From Eledone cirrhosa (Eukaryota > Mollusca > Cephalopoda > Octopoda > Eledonidae): DNA of 64,000 bases. The notes under the pieces were generated by a model. That model worked only from the letters and a program-made list of their open reading frames with translations, made no database searches and was not told the origin of the DNA. The stretch is from the NCBI GenBank assembly GCA_964016885.1, contig OZ024740.1, forward strand, positions 200,513,037 through 200,577,036. The letters run 5' to 3'. The position numbers were made by a program, and so were the translations under genes. The first letter of the stretch is position 1. Every line of letters begins with the position of its first letter. This document shows positions 44,735-56,747 of this stretch, in pieces.

Positions 44735-45781
44735 CTTGGCGGTGAACAGATGTGCTCGCCGTTTGCCAGACACGCTTTTCCCCAAGTCCTTGACGTAGCT
44801 GCAATCCTGGATCAGAAACAGACCGAGGGATAGCGCTAGGAAGCTGGAATGTCTCCCCGCGCTCACTGCCCTCTACCAGCTGGGCACTGATATCGGTGGG
44901 ACATCCACCTTGGCGTTCTATAGAGGATTAGTGGAGGAGAAGGGCGACGACGTTCACGGGGAGACCCTGGACGTCGAACACGATCAGCTGTTTGCTCTAT
45001 TCAAGAGAACTTTCAGTCGGGGACCTATGAATAAGTTACAGAAATATCTGGCTTGGCAGAGCTCCCGGGGAGCGTGGCCTGTTCGGGATAAGCTCTACAG
45101 GCACGGAAGTGATGTCAGCCGAGCCTGTTCGAGATGCGCACAGGACGACGAAACCGCCCTGCACGCACTCGTTCAGTGCCCGAGAATTGCCTACTTGTGG
45201 AGCTAAGTGGAACAGTTGCTGTCGCGTATAGGACTGATCCGGTTCTCGACTGAGTCCATTGTGCAGATATCCCCGGCAACCTCCTTTAAAGAGAGGAAGG
45301 GCAAGCAGTCTTCATCTGCCTGGTGGCCATGACGAAAGAGATTGTGTGTTGGACAAGGTTGAAGGGGTTGAAGACGGACACTTTCCATTCCGGCCAATCC
45401 CTGATTAACTTTTTCAAGTTTCACTTGAAGAGGAAAATCAGGGTGGAAAGGCAAGTGCTGTCTTCTAGTAAGTTTGTTAAAAGGTGGGTGAAAGTGGCGA
45501 ATCTGGTCCTAGTTAACACCTGTAGACTGAGGAGTGGGAAAATTGAGAGACGGCGCTTGCTCTGGTGGTCAGGGTGGCCGTGGTCTTTTGTGTGGTTCTC
45601 GCCAAGAGTGACCCTCGGAGGCTTCCCCCTTATTGGAGAATTTTTTCTTGTTTGAATTTGAATTTATTTTACACGTTTCTGTCTTTTATAACCTTTTGTA
45701 TTGTCCTGTGCAGTCTGTAATGTTTTTCTTCATGTTAGCCCTTATGGCCAATAAAGAAACCATTATTATCACTATTATTAT
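44735..45781 (+). pseudogene. LINE-A4, 5'-truncated, divergent
   Basis: This is the last third of ORF2: FYRGLVEEKGDDVHGETLD near 44910, knuckle CSRCAQDDETALHALVQC near 45130, and TRLKGLKTDTFHSGQSLI near 45350. It ends in a 3' UTR, AATAAA (45750-45755) and an imperfect ATT tail (45762-45781). A stop near 45204 and a frameshift near 45290 break it. It differs from A1, A2 and A5 and looks like an older subtype. LINE-C4 abuts its tail from the other side. Confidence 0.75.
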
Positions 45782-47020
45782 CGTTCGTTGAGTCCCAGTC
45801 ATTGATGTTATTTAACTGGAAAGTTTGTTGAAATGGATATCAAGCTACTATCTGCAGCCTCAGATATTCAGGACGTAACGGAGGGTTCTTGCTGTTCCCA
45901 GCAAGCATGCTTTTTGAAGTGTTCCAAAATGCGAGGCTGAACTTATCTTCTTTAACCATCCTTGGAAACTCTTTGAGATAGTACGCCTATGACAATCCGG
46001 ACGACCTTGACATCATGGCAGTTCCAAATCCTTTTACCTCCCACTTTAAGTCCTGTAATCGGTTAATTTTCTCCCTCTCATTTTCTTGCACTCTCGTGTC
46101 AAATGGGCAGGCTACATCTACAATCAGGCACGATCTTTTTTCCTTATCCAAAACCAGCAGGTCAGGCCTATTGCGTTCTAATTTCTTGTCCGTCTGTATC
46201 CTAAAATCCCATAGCACCTTCACCTGATCGTTTTCTATCACCGACACTGGCTTATGCTCATATCACTTCATAGGTGCCAGTGGTTCACCCTGCCTATCAC
46301 ATCATCTCTCCAGCCTTTATAGTGAGTCTGGGCTAGGTGTTTACACTCGGATACAATGTGAGCCACAGTCTCCTCTCTCTCTCCACAGACCCTACGCAGT
46401 GGGCTAGCCTCCTCCTTGTCAATATGGTGTTTCGCCCACTTCATTCTGAGGGACTGCTCTTGCGCAGCCATTAGCATTCCTTCTGTAGCCTTTTTAAGGT
46501 CTCCTCTTTTTAACCAGTTCCATGTCTGTGGATCTCTGAATTCAGTTTTGTTAAAGAAGGTACTATGAAGGGATTTTTCATGAAGGTTGCTCTTCCTCCT
46601 TGTTGTTATTTCCTCCTTGGACATCCCGTGGTCTATTGTTCTCTCCTTCAGTACAATTCTGAGCATTGGCTCCCTACTGTCAGTCACGAATTTGTGCAGG
46701 TTGTTTTTCTCCATCAGAACACAGTTCTCTATGCTGATAAGACCTTTCCACCTTCAGATCTCTTTAAGTAGAGTTTATCGACATCACTCCTCTTGTGGAA
46801 CATGTTGTAGATAGTCAATAGCTTCCTAGTCTTCCTATCCATTTCTTTTTGTTCAGCAACATTCCATCTCAGAATTCCCGCACTGTACCTAATAATAGAC
46901 ACAGCTCGGGTATTTAGTGCACTTATAGCATTCCTACTATTTAGATGTGATTTTAATACGCTCCTTACTCTACTAATGTACTCAGATATTATCAATCCCT
47001 TCATTCCTTTGTTCTTCATG
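45782..47020 (-). pseudogene. LINE-C4, 5'-truncated RLE-type LINE
   Basis: On the minus strand: ISEYISRVRSVLKSHLNSRN (near 46980), RKLLTIYNMFHKRSDVDKLY (near 46810), a knuckle region CGEREETVAHIVSEC (first Cys replaced, near 46380), endonuclease NRPDLLVLDKEKRSCLIVD (near 46160), and GTARILRYVLNI near 45890. It begins head to head with LINE-B3 at 47020/47021, and its 3' end sits on the LINE-A4 tail. It belongs with C1a, which shares its 3' UTR. Confidence 0.7.
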
Positions 47021-48612
47021 CCAAACTTAACCCGGAAAAGTCGGTAGCCTTGCAGCTCGGAACCTGGAGAGGCAAACCCATGCCGTCCAACAGCGTCGTT
47101 GGGCGCTGGACGGACGGACCGGTAAAGTTGCTCGGGGTTTGGTTTGGACCAGACCTTCAGGTGGAAAAGAATTGGGACGAGGTAACGAGCAGAGTAGCCA
47201 GTCTCATCCAAAAATGGGCTGGGAGGAAGCTATCACTGAAAGGTCGCGCGGAGGTGGCGAATGCGTACATCGTGTCCGTCATCTACTACCGCCTGACCGT
47301 CGTGACTTGCCCCCGTCCGGGCCTCGTCAAGCTGGAACGGCTCCTCTTAAAATTCTTGTGGAGGGGACAAGTTCCGTTGGTGAGGCGGTCCATCTACTGC
47401 TAGCACCCTCTACGCGGAGGGCTGGGCATGCCGTGGCTAATGATGCGCAGATATGCGTTGAGGCTGCGACATCTCCAGATATTCTGCCTCAACGGTGAAC
47501 AGGTGTGGTCGCCGTTTATCAGACGGGCCTTTCCGCAGCTCATTTCTTTGACTGAGCTGCAGTCCTGGGTCAAGAAGAGACCGAGACTGGGTGACTGGCG
47601 CCTGGAATGTTGCCAGGCACTCACTGCCCTCTACCAAGCGGGCAATGCGATCAGTGGAACTTCCACTCTCGAGTTCTATAGAGGATTAGTGGTGGGCAAG
47701 TGCGATGACGCACTCGGAGAAGCTTTGGGCCTCGACGAAGTCGAACTGATCAGTCTGTACCGGAGGACTTTTGAGCCGGGGACGATGGACAATTTCCAGA
47801 AATCCCTCGCTTGGCAGTGCTACTGGGGGCACTGCCGGTTCGGGATAAACTCTACAGGCACGGAAGTGCTGTCAGACGGACCTGCCCAAGATGCGCACAG
47901 AACGACGAAACCGTTCTGCACGCACTTGTCCAGTGTCCGTGCATTACTGACTTGTGGACTTATGTCGAACAGCTACTGTCGCGTGTGGAACGAATCCGGC
48001 TATCGGCCGAGTCCATAGTGAAGATCGATCCACCGCCTTCCTTAGGTCAGGAAGAGCAGGAAATTTTCCTGTCTGGTGGCCGTTGCGAAAGAGATTATAT
48101 GGTGGACCAGGTTGAAAGGACTAAAGACAGACACTTTTCTCTTCGGCCAACCCCTCATCAACTTCTTCAAGTTTCACCTGGAAAGGAAGGTGAGGGTGGA
48201 GAGAGAAGTGCTGCCCCCCCCCCCCCCCCCAGTATATTTGCTAAAAGGTGGGTGAATGTGGCGAGAATGGCTCGTTTGAATGGGCCTACTCTGACCATGC
48301 GCCTATAGGCTAGCTAACGTGAGGAGAGGGGTGCTCTCCCTATGTGCCCTAGAAGCGCAGGGTGGTTCAGGATTGGTGGGGTACCTGAAGCACCCCAGGG
48401 TCGTACACCCCCTATCGTTTCAATTTATTTTGTTATATTTATGCACAGTTTATTTTATATTTTTATATTTTCATTGTTAAATTAGTCTTGCCATTGTGCA
48501 CTTTTACTACACCTTATTGTAAACCCCCACTGTTCCTGTCTTTGTATTGTCCCCTACATGTCGGCCCTGGTGGCTAATAAATGAAATCATTATTATTATT
48601 ATTATTATTATT
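47021..48612 (+). pseudogene. LINE-B3, 5'-truncated
   Basis: The copy starts inside ORF2 just after the RT core (EKSVALQLGTWRGKPMPSNS near 47035). It then carries the thumb region, the knuckle CPRCAQNDETVLHALVQC near 47885, the end of ORF2 at 48308, a 3' UTR, AATAAA (48576-48581) and (ATT)n (48588-48612). It has a TAG at 47401, frameshifts near 47822 and 48070, and a 17-base C run at 48214-48230 where B1 and B2 have about six. It is very close to B1 (B' subtype). Confidence 0.85.
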
Positions 48613-48745
48613 GATCTAAGCGGACATATTTTGTTCGCTCCCAGTAAGTCGCTTTATTTGCCTGTTAAAATTATTTGTTGTTAAATATTACTTGTTGTGT
48701 AAGGGATATAAGCCCTTAGACTTTGCCCTGTGAAGGGAAAAGTAT

Positions 48746-48774
48746 AATATTTGGGCCTTTTGGTCCAAATATTT
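48746..48774 (+). promoter_or_regulatory. Short inverted repeat in LINE-B4 5' UTR
   Basis: Arms AATATTTGGGCC and GGTCCAAATATT, with one G-T pair, correspond to 7361-7389 in B2 and lie about 45 bp before the ORF1 start. Confidence 0.45.
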
Positions 48775-48817
48775 GAACTGTTTTACATGTTAAAAAATTT
48801 ACGGAGAAAAAAAAAAC

Positions 48818-50797
48818 ATGGCTGAGCCACGCCCCACAGCGATATGTCTGCTGTCGTGCGACAACGACGTAGAAGTTGAGAGGAGCGCTACAGCGAAATT
48901 AACACACATTGATAACACAAACACCACCACAAACATGGTAAACAAAGACACCAATGATACCAATGAGAACTCTAATTTTGAAAAAAATGACAGTAACACC
49001 GACAACGAAAATACAGATGACAGAAAAAATATAACAAATGCAACAACAATATCAACACCACTAACATGAAAACAAATAGCGACAACACCAACACCAACAA
49101 TACCAACTGCACCGGGAACAACGGTAGCAACAAAGACAACAATGATAACAGCGACAGTGCTAACAACAACACCGACAAGAACAACGACAAGGACAACCCC
49201 AACGAAAACAAGAAGAACACTTTCGCTGCGGCAGCAGCAAAAAAGAGGCCATGCTTCAACATGGACCTCTCAAACAAAGATGAAAAATTGGCTAAGGTAT
49301 GGAAGCTCATCAATCAAGAGCAGACCTGGGCCAAATTAACTGTCCCAGTAGAAGCTATTGAGGCAGTGGAGCGCAGAACGGTGCATTATAGATGCATCTC
49401 AGCATAAACCAAAAGGGCAGCTTTAATCCCACAAGAAGATGTCGAAGTCGCGCTGAGGTGCATCAGAGAAGAGACACAGTACATAGAGAGGGGCAGAGAG
49501 TATGGCACCATTTCGGTTTTATTCAAGTCAGAAGCCCTCGCTATGAAACACGCTATGACTCCTTGCAAAAACCAACAAGGTCATAATGTATCACTCCCAC
49601 ATGGGAAAAAGAACGGCCCGTCTCCGCATTCCCAGAATCCCACCAGGACTTGACATGTGGTGGCTTCTGGGATGTGAGATTGTGGAGGGGACGGATACCG
49701 TCCCGATAGAAGTGACCAGAACGGCCAGAGAGGACTGGTCTGGGGTTGACTTGGAGATCCTTCTCCAGATCAGGCCCGAGAATGTGAAGACAATCCCGGA
49801 CCACATCCGCCTTCAGAATGGGACGGTCATTCACATTATGACCGAAGGCAAAAGGCCGCAGTGTTTTGTTTGTGGGGAAAAAACCCATTTGCAAGCCTTC
49901 TGCCCTCAACTGCTGGAAGAGGCAAGGGGTCGAAAGGCTCCACTGCTGCCGACGCCGGGGCGAGGACCACAACCAACACAAGCACCGGCAAAACCACCAA
50001 CAACAACACCAATAGAAAAACCACCACCAACATTGACCACCCAGGGAGGAAACGAGGAAAGCTGTCAAATTCCCACTCCCCCCCAAAATACACACACCAA
50101 TATAACCATAAACATACATACAGACACACTGACAAACACAGACCCCTCATCTACCAGTAGTGAAGATGAGGGAAAACCAAAATCCTCAAAATAATAAAAA
50201 AAGGAAACACAAAAAGAAAAGAAAAACTCAACAAAGCACAAAATCACCCCCAATAAAAAACGCAGACACCACCCACGCAAACATCTCTCCAATAACACCA
50301 ACATCAATACCACCAGCACCATCACCATAATCCCCCAAACGCAAACAACCTAAACAGCGCAAGAACAAATATACACACAAACATCTGAAACCACAGACAC
50401 CGCACTCACAACAAACACAGATACAACCGAAACACCATCACCAAAACCATCACCACCACAGCCACGCAAACAAATAAAATCACACCAACAAAACATACAA
50501 AATTTCGTGCTCGTCAGGAGGCCCAACAAGGAACTGATGGTCCTCGTAGCACGAAGTGAAAATATACAAAAAGAGGGGGACATTTTTAAATCGAGCACAT
50601 TTCGCGTGCCGGAAGATTTGGCTCTGGTGCGAATGTCGCTCGATATATTCAAAGAAATACGAGGCAGCTTTCTTCGGGACGTGGGAACCCCGAACGTAAA
50701 ACCCACTTCATGACTTTTAAAGGGGTTCCTAAAAGAAACCCCACCAACTATGGAGGTCGAACAACCCGACTTTCACAAGAGCCCGGAAGCTAAGTAA
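48818..50797 (+). pseudogene. LINE-B4 ORF1 (gag-like), broken
   Basis: MAEPRPTAICLLSCDND is followed by an Asn/Asp/Thr-rich region, a frameshift near 49065, then FAAAAAKKRPCFNMDLSNKD (near 49220). A TAA near 49405 and a frameshift near 49570 follow. The knuckle CFVCGEKTHLQAFC (near 49860) is intact. Next come a Thr/Pro/Lys region with stops near 50192 and 50330, and the C-terminal conserved part ending EVEQPDFHKSPEAK at the TAA 50795-50797. Compared with B2, the first 80 codons are better preserved. Confidence 0.75.
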
Positions 50798-50829
50798 ACC
50801 TTTCCTCTCTCTCTTTTTAACCTGCCAAC

Positions 50830-53800
50830 ATGGCCGTATTAAGAGTAGGATGTTTAAATGCTCGAGGTCTCGGATCGTCCTGGAAGCAGGGTCACCTGCT
50901 CAACGACCTCAGGTCTATAGAAATGGATGTAATTGCCGTCAGCGAGACCAGGATTTCTGACCCGCGTGCACTAGCCCCCATTTTCGATGACTATCAGATA
51001 TTTGCATCTGTTAGCCGGCCGGTAATGGGAGGCGGGGTGGCAGTGCTGTTTAGGAAAGGCCTGGATCTCGAGGTAATGTCGATCTTCCGGGACACAGTGA
51101 TCCTGGACGTGAACAATAACGAAGGTGGTGCCTCTAGACTGGTGGTCGTCTATGCTCCTACTGGGGCAGGACGGCCCGACTTCTTTAGACGCCTGGAAGC
51201 CTTTCTGGGTACGTCTCGCCTTTTACTGTTAGCGCGGGACTGGAACGGCAACTTAGACGCTCGTTGGGACTGTGTTGGAGTATCCGATAGGAGCGGGCGG
51301 TGCAAAAGCCTCAAGAATCTGATCAGCCAGTTCCAACTGTCTGACATGTACCGACTAGATTTCCTTAATGTGCCAGTGTGGACCTGAGCTAACCGCATAG
51401 GGTCATCTATATCGTATATAGACAGTATATTCATTAGGAAAATAGACAGAAATAGTGTAAGCTGTCCACGTTTTGAAACGGTCGCCTATTCAGATCACAA
51501 GTTTGTGATCTGTATGGTCGACCTAGATAAGACGCGTAGGTTAGGACCTGGTTACTGGAAGCTAAACATGTCATTTCCGGCACGTAAGGCTTATAGGGAC
51601 CAGGTCAATAATTTAGTTAAGAAAAAGTTGACAGGAGGAGTCGTCAACAATAGATGGTGGGGGCTCTCAAAAGAGAGATTAGAGTAATGTCGATAGAGTT
51701 TAGCAAAGAAGAAGCTTTAGAGAAAAATTAAAAGGAGGGGGAGTTGGTATATAAGTTAGACGAGGCTATTGGTAGTGGCATTGCAACTGACGTGCTAGCG
51801 GCGAGATTGGCATTATACCATTTATTCAATGCGAAACACGAAGGTTGCATTGTCAGAGCTAAGGCGCGTGCTCTGAGAAACGAGGGAACCAAAGCTGTTC
51901 GATGGGCCCGCGCAGCAGAGGCGCAGCGTGGTAATAAAACCACGATCCGGTCTATGACGGACCGAGACAGGCACGAGCTGAGCGATTCCAAGAGGATGTG
52001 TGAGGCGTTTCGCCAACATTTGGCTCGGCTGTTCGGGGGAAGTGGCGGGTCATAGATGGTGGCGGACTTCAGTCCCTACCTCGATGGCTTGCCGCGCATC
52101 ACGACGGCTGACGCTGGGCGCTGCGAAAGGCCAATTACTTCAGCCGAGATTCAGGATGCCCTTGTCGGCTGCATGAGGCGCAAGTCACCCGGTTTGGATG
52201 TTCTGCCCTACGAGCTTTACGTAAATATGCCAGACTTGTTCTCCAATCTCCTCGAAGCCCTCTACTGCAACTGGCAGCAAAACGGGAGTATTCCCAGTTC
52301 TGTGAGCCGGGCCGTAGTGACGCTGATAAGGAAAGACGAGAATAAGAGGGACACATTAGACAATTTCAGGCCCATAACTCTGCTCAACACAGAGTTTAAG
52401 ATTTTGGCCAGGGTGTTAGCGAAGAGGTTGGCGCTTGTCGTCGGGGATTTGGTTGGGGAGGCGCAAACTTGCGCAATCCCAACCAGGTCCCTACACGACA
52501 ACCTCCACCTAATGCGATACATCATAGAGAGGGTAGGGTGTAAACCTGGCTTCGGTGGGGCTCTGATCAATTTAGATCAATCGAAAGCATTCGATAGGGT
52601 CGACCATCGGTACCTGGCGGCTGTCCCAAGGCGGATGGCTTCGGCCCTGTCTTGAAAAGCTGGATCGCTGCAATGCACAGCTGTACCTGCTGGATGGTCA
52701 AAATTAATGGCCACCTCTCGGAACCATTTCAGGTCTCCCGATCAGTCCGTCAAGGGTGCCCTCTCTCCTCCCTTCTGTACGTATTAACTCTCGAGCCTTT
52801 ACTGCGGAAGCTGGAACTGTTGCAGGGCATCCCGCTCGAACCGGGATGCGGAAAGGCTGTGTCGGCTTATGCGGACGACATCACCGTGATGGTGTCGGAC
52901 ACCTCAGAAATCGAGGTGGTCGGCAACTTATTGGAGGAATATGAAAGGTTGACGGGAGCAAAGCTTAACCCGGAAAAGTCGGTGGGCTTGCAACTCGGCA
53001 CCTGGAGAGTCAAGTCCATGCCGTCCAACAGCGTCGTTCCGCGCTGGACGGAAGGATCGGTAAAGTTGCTAGGGGTTTGGTTCGGGCCAGACCTCCAGGT
53101 GCATAAGAATTGGGGCGAGGTGACGGGCAGGTTAGCCAGTCTCACCCAGAAATGGGCTGGGATGAAGCTATCACTGAAAGGTCGGGCGGAGGTGACGAAC
53201 GCATACATCACGTCCGTCATCTACTCCCGTATGACCGTCGTCCCGTGCCCCCGTTCGCGCCTCGCCATCTTGAAGCGGCTTCTCTTCAAATTCTTGTGGA
53301 GGTGTCCAGGTTCCGCTGGTGAGGCAGTCCATCTGCTGCCAGCACCCTCTACGTGGAGGGCTGGGCATGCCGTGGCTAATGAAGCGCAGGCACGCGCTGA
53401 GGCTGCAGCATCTCCAGATATTCTGCCTAAACGCTGAACATGTGTGGTCGCCGTTCGTCAGACGGGCCTATCCGCAGCTCGTTTCTTTGACTGAGCTGCA
53501 GTCCTGGGTCAAGAAGAGACCGAGACTGGGTGACTCTCATCTGAAATGTTGCCAGGCACTCACTGCCCTCTACCAGGCGGGCAATGCGGTCAGTGGATCT
53601 TCCACTCTAGAGTTCTATAGAGGCTTAGTGGTGGGCAAGTGCGATGACGCACTCGGAGAGGCTCTGGGAGTCAACGAAGTCGAACTAACCAGTCTGTACT
53701 GGAGGTCTTTCGAGCTGGGGACGATGGATAATTTCCCAAAATCCCTCGCTTGGCAGTGATACCGGGTTGCACTGCCGGTTCGAGATACACTCTACAGGCA

Positions 53801-54240
53801 CGGAAGTGCTGTCAGACGAACATGCCCGAGATCCGCGCAGGGCGACGAAACCGTTCTGCACGCACTCGTCCAGAGTCCGTGCATTACTGACTTGTGGAGT
53901 TATGTTGAACAGCTGTTGTCGCGTATAGAATGGATCCGGCTATTGGCCGAGTCCATAATGAAGATCCACCCGCCGCCTTCTTTTGGCCAGGAAGGGCAGG
54001 GAATTTTCCTCTGTCTGGTGGCAGTAGTGAAAGCGGTTGTATGGTGGACCAGGTTGAAAGTACTGAAGACAGACACTTTTCTCTTCGGCCAATCCCTCAT
54101 CAACTTTTTCAAGTTTTACTTGGAAGGAAGGTGAGGGTGGAGAGAGAAGTCCCCCCCCCCCCAGTACATTTGCTGAAATGTGGGTGAATGTGGTTAGAAT
54201 GGCCCGTCTGAGTGGACCTACTCTGGCCATGCGGCTGTAG
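50830..54240 (+). pseudogene. LINE-B4 ORF2, broken
   Basis: It starts MAVLRVGCLNARGLGSSWKQ. The endonuclease is fairly complete (SETRI near 50940, RDWNGNL near 51236 with the usual Gly replaced by Arg, SDHKFVICMVDL near 51490) but has a TGA near 51386. Later breaks are a frameshift near 51662, stops near 51729 and 52054, a frameshift near 52627, a frameshift near 53310, a stop near 53758 and a 12-base C run at 54151-54162. The RT motifs remain: LDQSKAFDRV near 52580, QGCPLSSLLY near 52755, YADD near 52868. The knuckle near 53825 has lost a Cys (CPRS). Confidence 0.85.
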
Positions 54241-54502
54241 GTAGGTAAATTTGAGGAGGAGAGGATTGCCCTTCCAGGGTACTCTCGAAGCGTCGGGTCG
54301 TTCCGGACTGGTGGGGTACCTGAGCGAACCCTAGATGGTCATCTCCCCTATTGGGGAATATTTTCTTGTTATAATTTTATTGTTACTTATTGTTACTTTG
54401 TTATTGTTATTCATATTGTTTACTCGATTTTTCTGTAAAACCCGACTGTCCCAGTCTTTTGTATTGCACATATATGTCGGCCCTTGTGGCCAAAAAATGA
54501 AA

Positions 54503-54537
<35 letters not shown>

Positions 54538-54768
54538 ATTATTATTATTATTGGCGACCTACGTAGTAAATCGTATCATCGTGAGCTCCGCAAAGGTTTG
54601 TTATTTTCAGTTGTTTAAAATTGCCATTTATGGAAAAATATTATTGTTAACTGTATATATGTGCACATACATTGATTTCTGAAAAGGACACTCAAAAATA
54701 TTGGGGCCTTGAGCCGAAAATTTAAACTTTTTTACAATTATCAAACAAAAATTTTTCTTTGAAAAATA

Positions 54769-56713
54769 ATGAATGTCTCAGAGTCACTCCTTCCTCACAA
54801 TCTAACACCTCACACCGACACCACCATTGTAAATATTGTTACGTTTGCCAACACTGGAAATGTAAGCAGTAGCAATATTTTAAATTTGTCTCAGGCAGAC
54901 GTTCATTGCCCACCATTACCAATGACTGCAGGTGTTAAAGCCGCCACCACCACCACCACCGCGACAACCACCACACCCACCACCACCACCACAGCGACAA
55001 CAGAAACAAAAGAAAAAATAAATTATCTCGTGATATCGAAATGAATTCAACCAAAATGAACTCTTTCACACTGAACACCACTGACGCCACCACCACCACA
55101 ACTGAAACTAAAATTAACAATAGCAAAAATAACGATAACAACAACAGCAACAATGAAATTAAGAAAACTACCCTGAGTTTTGCCAGAGTAGCAAAAACGT
55201 GCAAAGCGATCCAGGTAACTCAGGAGGAATTAGAAGAAGCCAAAGGAATGGTAAAAAAAGATGGGTACAGGGTCAACCTCACTCTCCCACCTAATAACGT
55301 CACCCATGCACCGTGTCTTATCGGACAATTAACATAAAATCGCGCCGAGTGGAACGGGCATCGGAGTACCAAATCCAAAAAGCTTTGGGACATATGTGGG
55401 CAAAAAAAAACCCACATCAGACGTGGGGAGAAGTATGGAACCGTGGCGTGTTTTTTGAAACACCACGGGAGGCCAGAGAACACACAATGGCCCAATTAAG
55501 AAGTGGCGACTTCACACTCGTCCCAAGCTATTGTGGCCAGAGACCTGTGAAGATCAGGGTGACCCACGTTCCACCGGCCATCGAAATTCCCTGGCTAATG
55601 GCTGCCGTCCTCGCCGGCATCGAGGCCAACACCAAGATAATTGAAATAGCGAAAGAAAAGCAGGAGAACTGGTCCGGATCTGGGATGGAACTCCTGATCC
55701 AAGCGGACCATAAAAGCATTGAGGAGATCCCAGAGGTAATAGACCACACTGACGGCAGCCACCTCTCTGTAATTGTCGAGGGCAGAAGACCTAGGTATGT
55801 CGTTTGTGGTGAAGGAACCCACCTAAGGGCTTTCTGCCCTCAGACTAAAAGGTTGAGGCCACCTCTCTTACCCACACCAGTGACTCAACCATCAACACCA
55901 CCAGCAGCAGAAATGGCAGCAACAACTGTAGCAGCAACAACAGAAGCAACTGTAACAGCAACAACCCTAGCAACAGTAGCAAAACCAACACTACCACCAC
56001 CGAACGCGCCAGAACTAGCACCAGCGCCTACACCATCCACCACGCTACAACCAAAACCAACGCCTGTGGAGGATTTTCCACTCCCCGGCTAATCGCAACT
56101 GGAGACAGATTGTGACGACGAGGAGTGGGAAACGGTATCAGGAAAAAAGAAAAAAAGAAACCAAAAAAGAAAAAATTCTCTTCATTCCCCCTCCAAAAAC
56201 AAAATACAGAGGGAAACAAATAAATTATTAAACAAAAAAATTAGGACAGATATGCTACCATCCACACCAGCATCACCAACCCCATCACCACAAACACCAA
56301 CACCATCACCATAAATAACCCCAATACCACCATCACCAACACCACAAAAGTTACCAAAAAGCGTAACAGAAACAAACCCACAACAAACGCAAACAAAACA
56401 AAACAACCAAAACGATACACACTACACAGCATTAAATTTGAACAACAACCAATTATTACACTACATGCAACACAACACCAGCATCACAGACAAAGACTAC
56501 ACAACAACCCAAAATTGCACACCACCTCCACACATACAAATCATTCGCATCACACAGAAAACGTACACGACACTAAAACAAAAATTCCCCAAAGACATCG
56601 GAGACTTCCGACAAACACTCTCCAGGAGGATTTATAAGGACATCCTTCCGGAGGAGGCCACATGCAGTGAAAAGGATGGACAAACCATCCTTCCTGTACG
56701 AGAAGTAAGGTAA
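54769..56713 (+). pseudogene. LINE-A5 ORF1 (gag-like), broken
   Basis: ATG 54769 opens a 91-residue frame ending at a TGA near 55042; a new frame (MNSTKMNSFTLN) follows and is lost to a frameshift near 55320. The conserved region (ERASEYQIQKALGHMWAKK, near 55345, to EIPWLMAAVLAGIEANTK, near 55580) leads to the knuckle, which reads YVVCGEGTHLRAFC: the first Cys is Tyr (near 55795), so metal binding should be lost. Ala/Thr/Pro linker, acidic plus Lys-rich patch and the C-terminus KFPKDIGDFRQTLSRRIYKD (near 56580) follow, with a stop near 56090. Confidence 0.75.
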
Positions 56714-56747
56714 GTGGTCTTTCCCATCTTTTCCACTCCATTTCAAC

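Larger units (their letters stand above)
48613..54552 (+). mobile_element. LINE-B4, full-length but defective Tx1/L1-like LINE
   Basis: The 5' UTR (48613-48817), ORF1 (48818-50797), 32 bp spacer, ORF2 (50830-54240), 3' UTR and (ATT)n tail (54505-54552) are all present. The poly(A) signal has decayed to AAAAAA near 54491. It is the same subtype as B2 (B''). It begins on the B3 tail, as B2 begins on the B1 tail. Confidence 0.85.
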
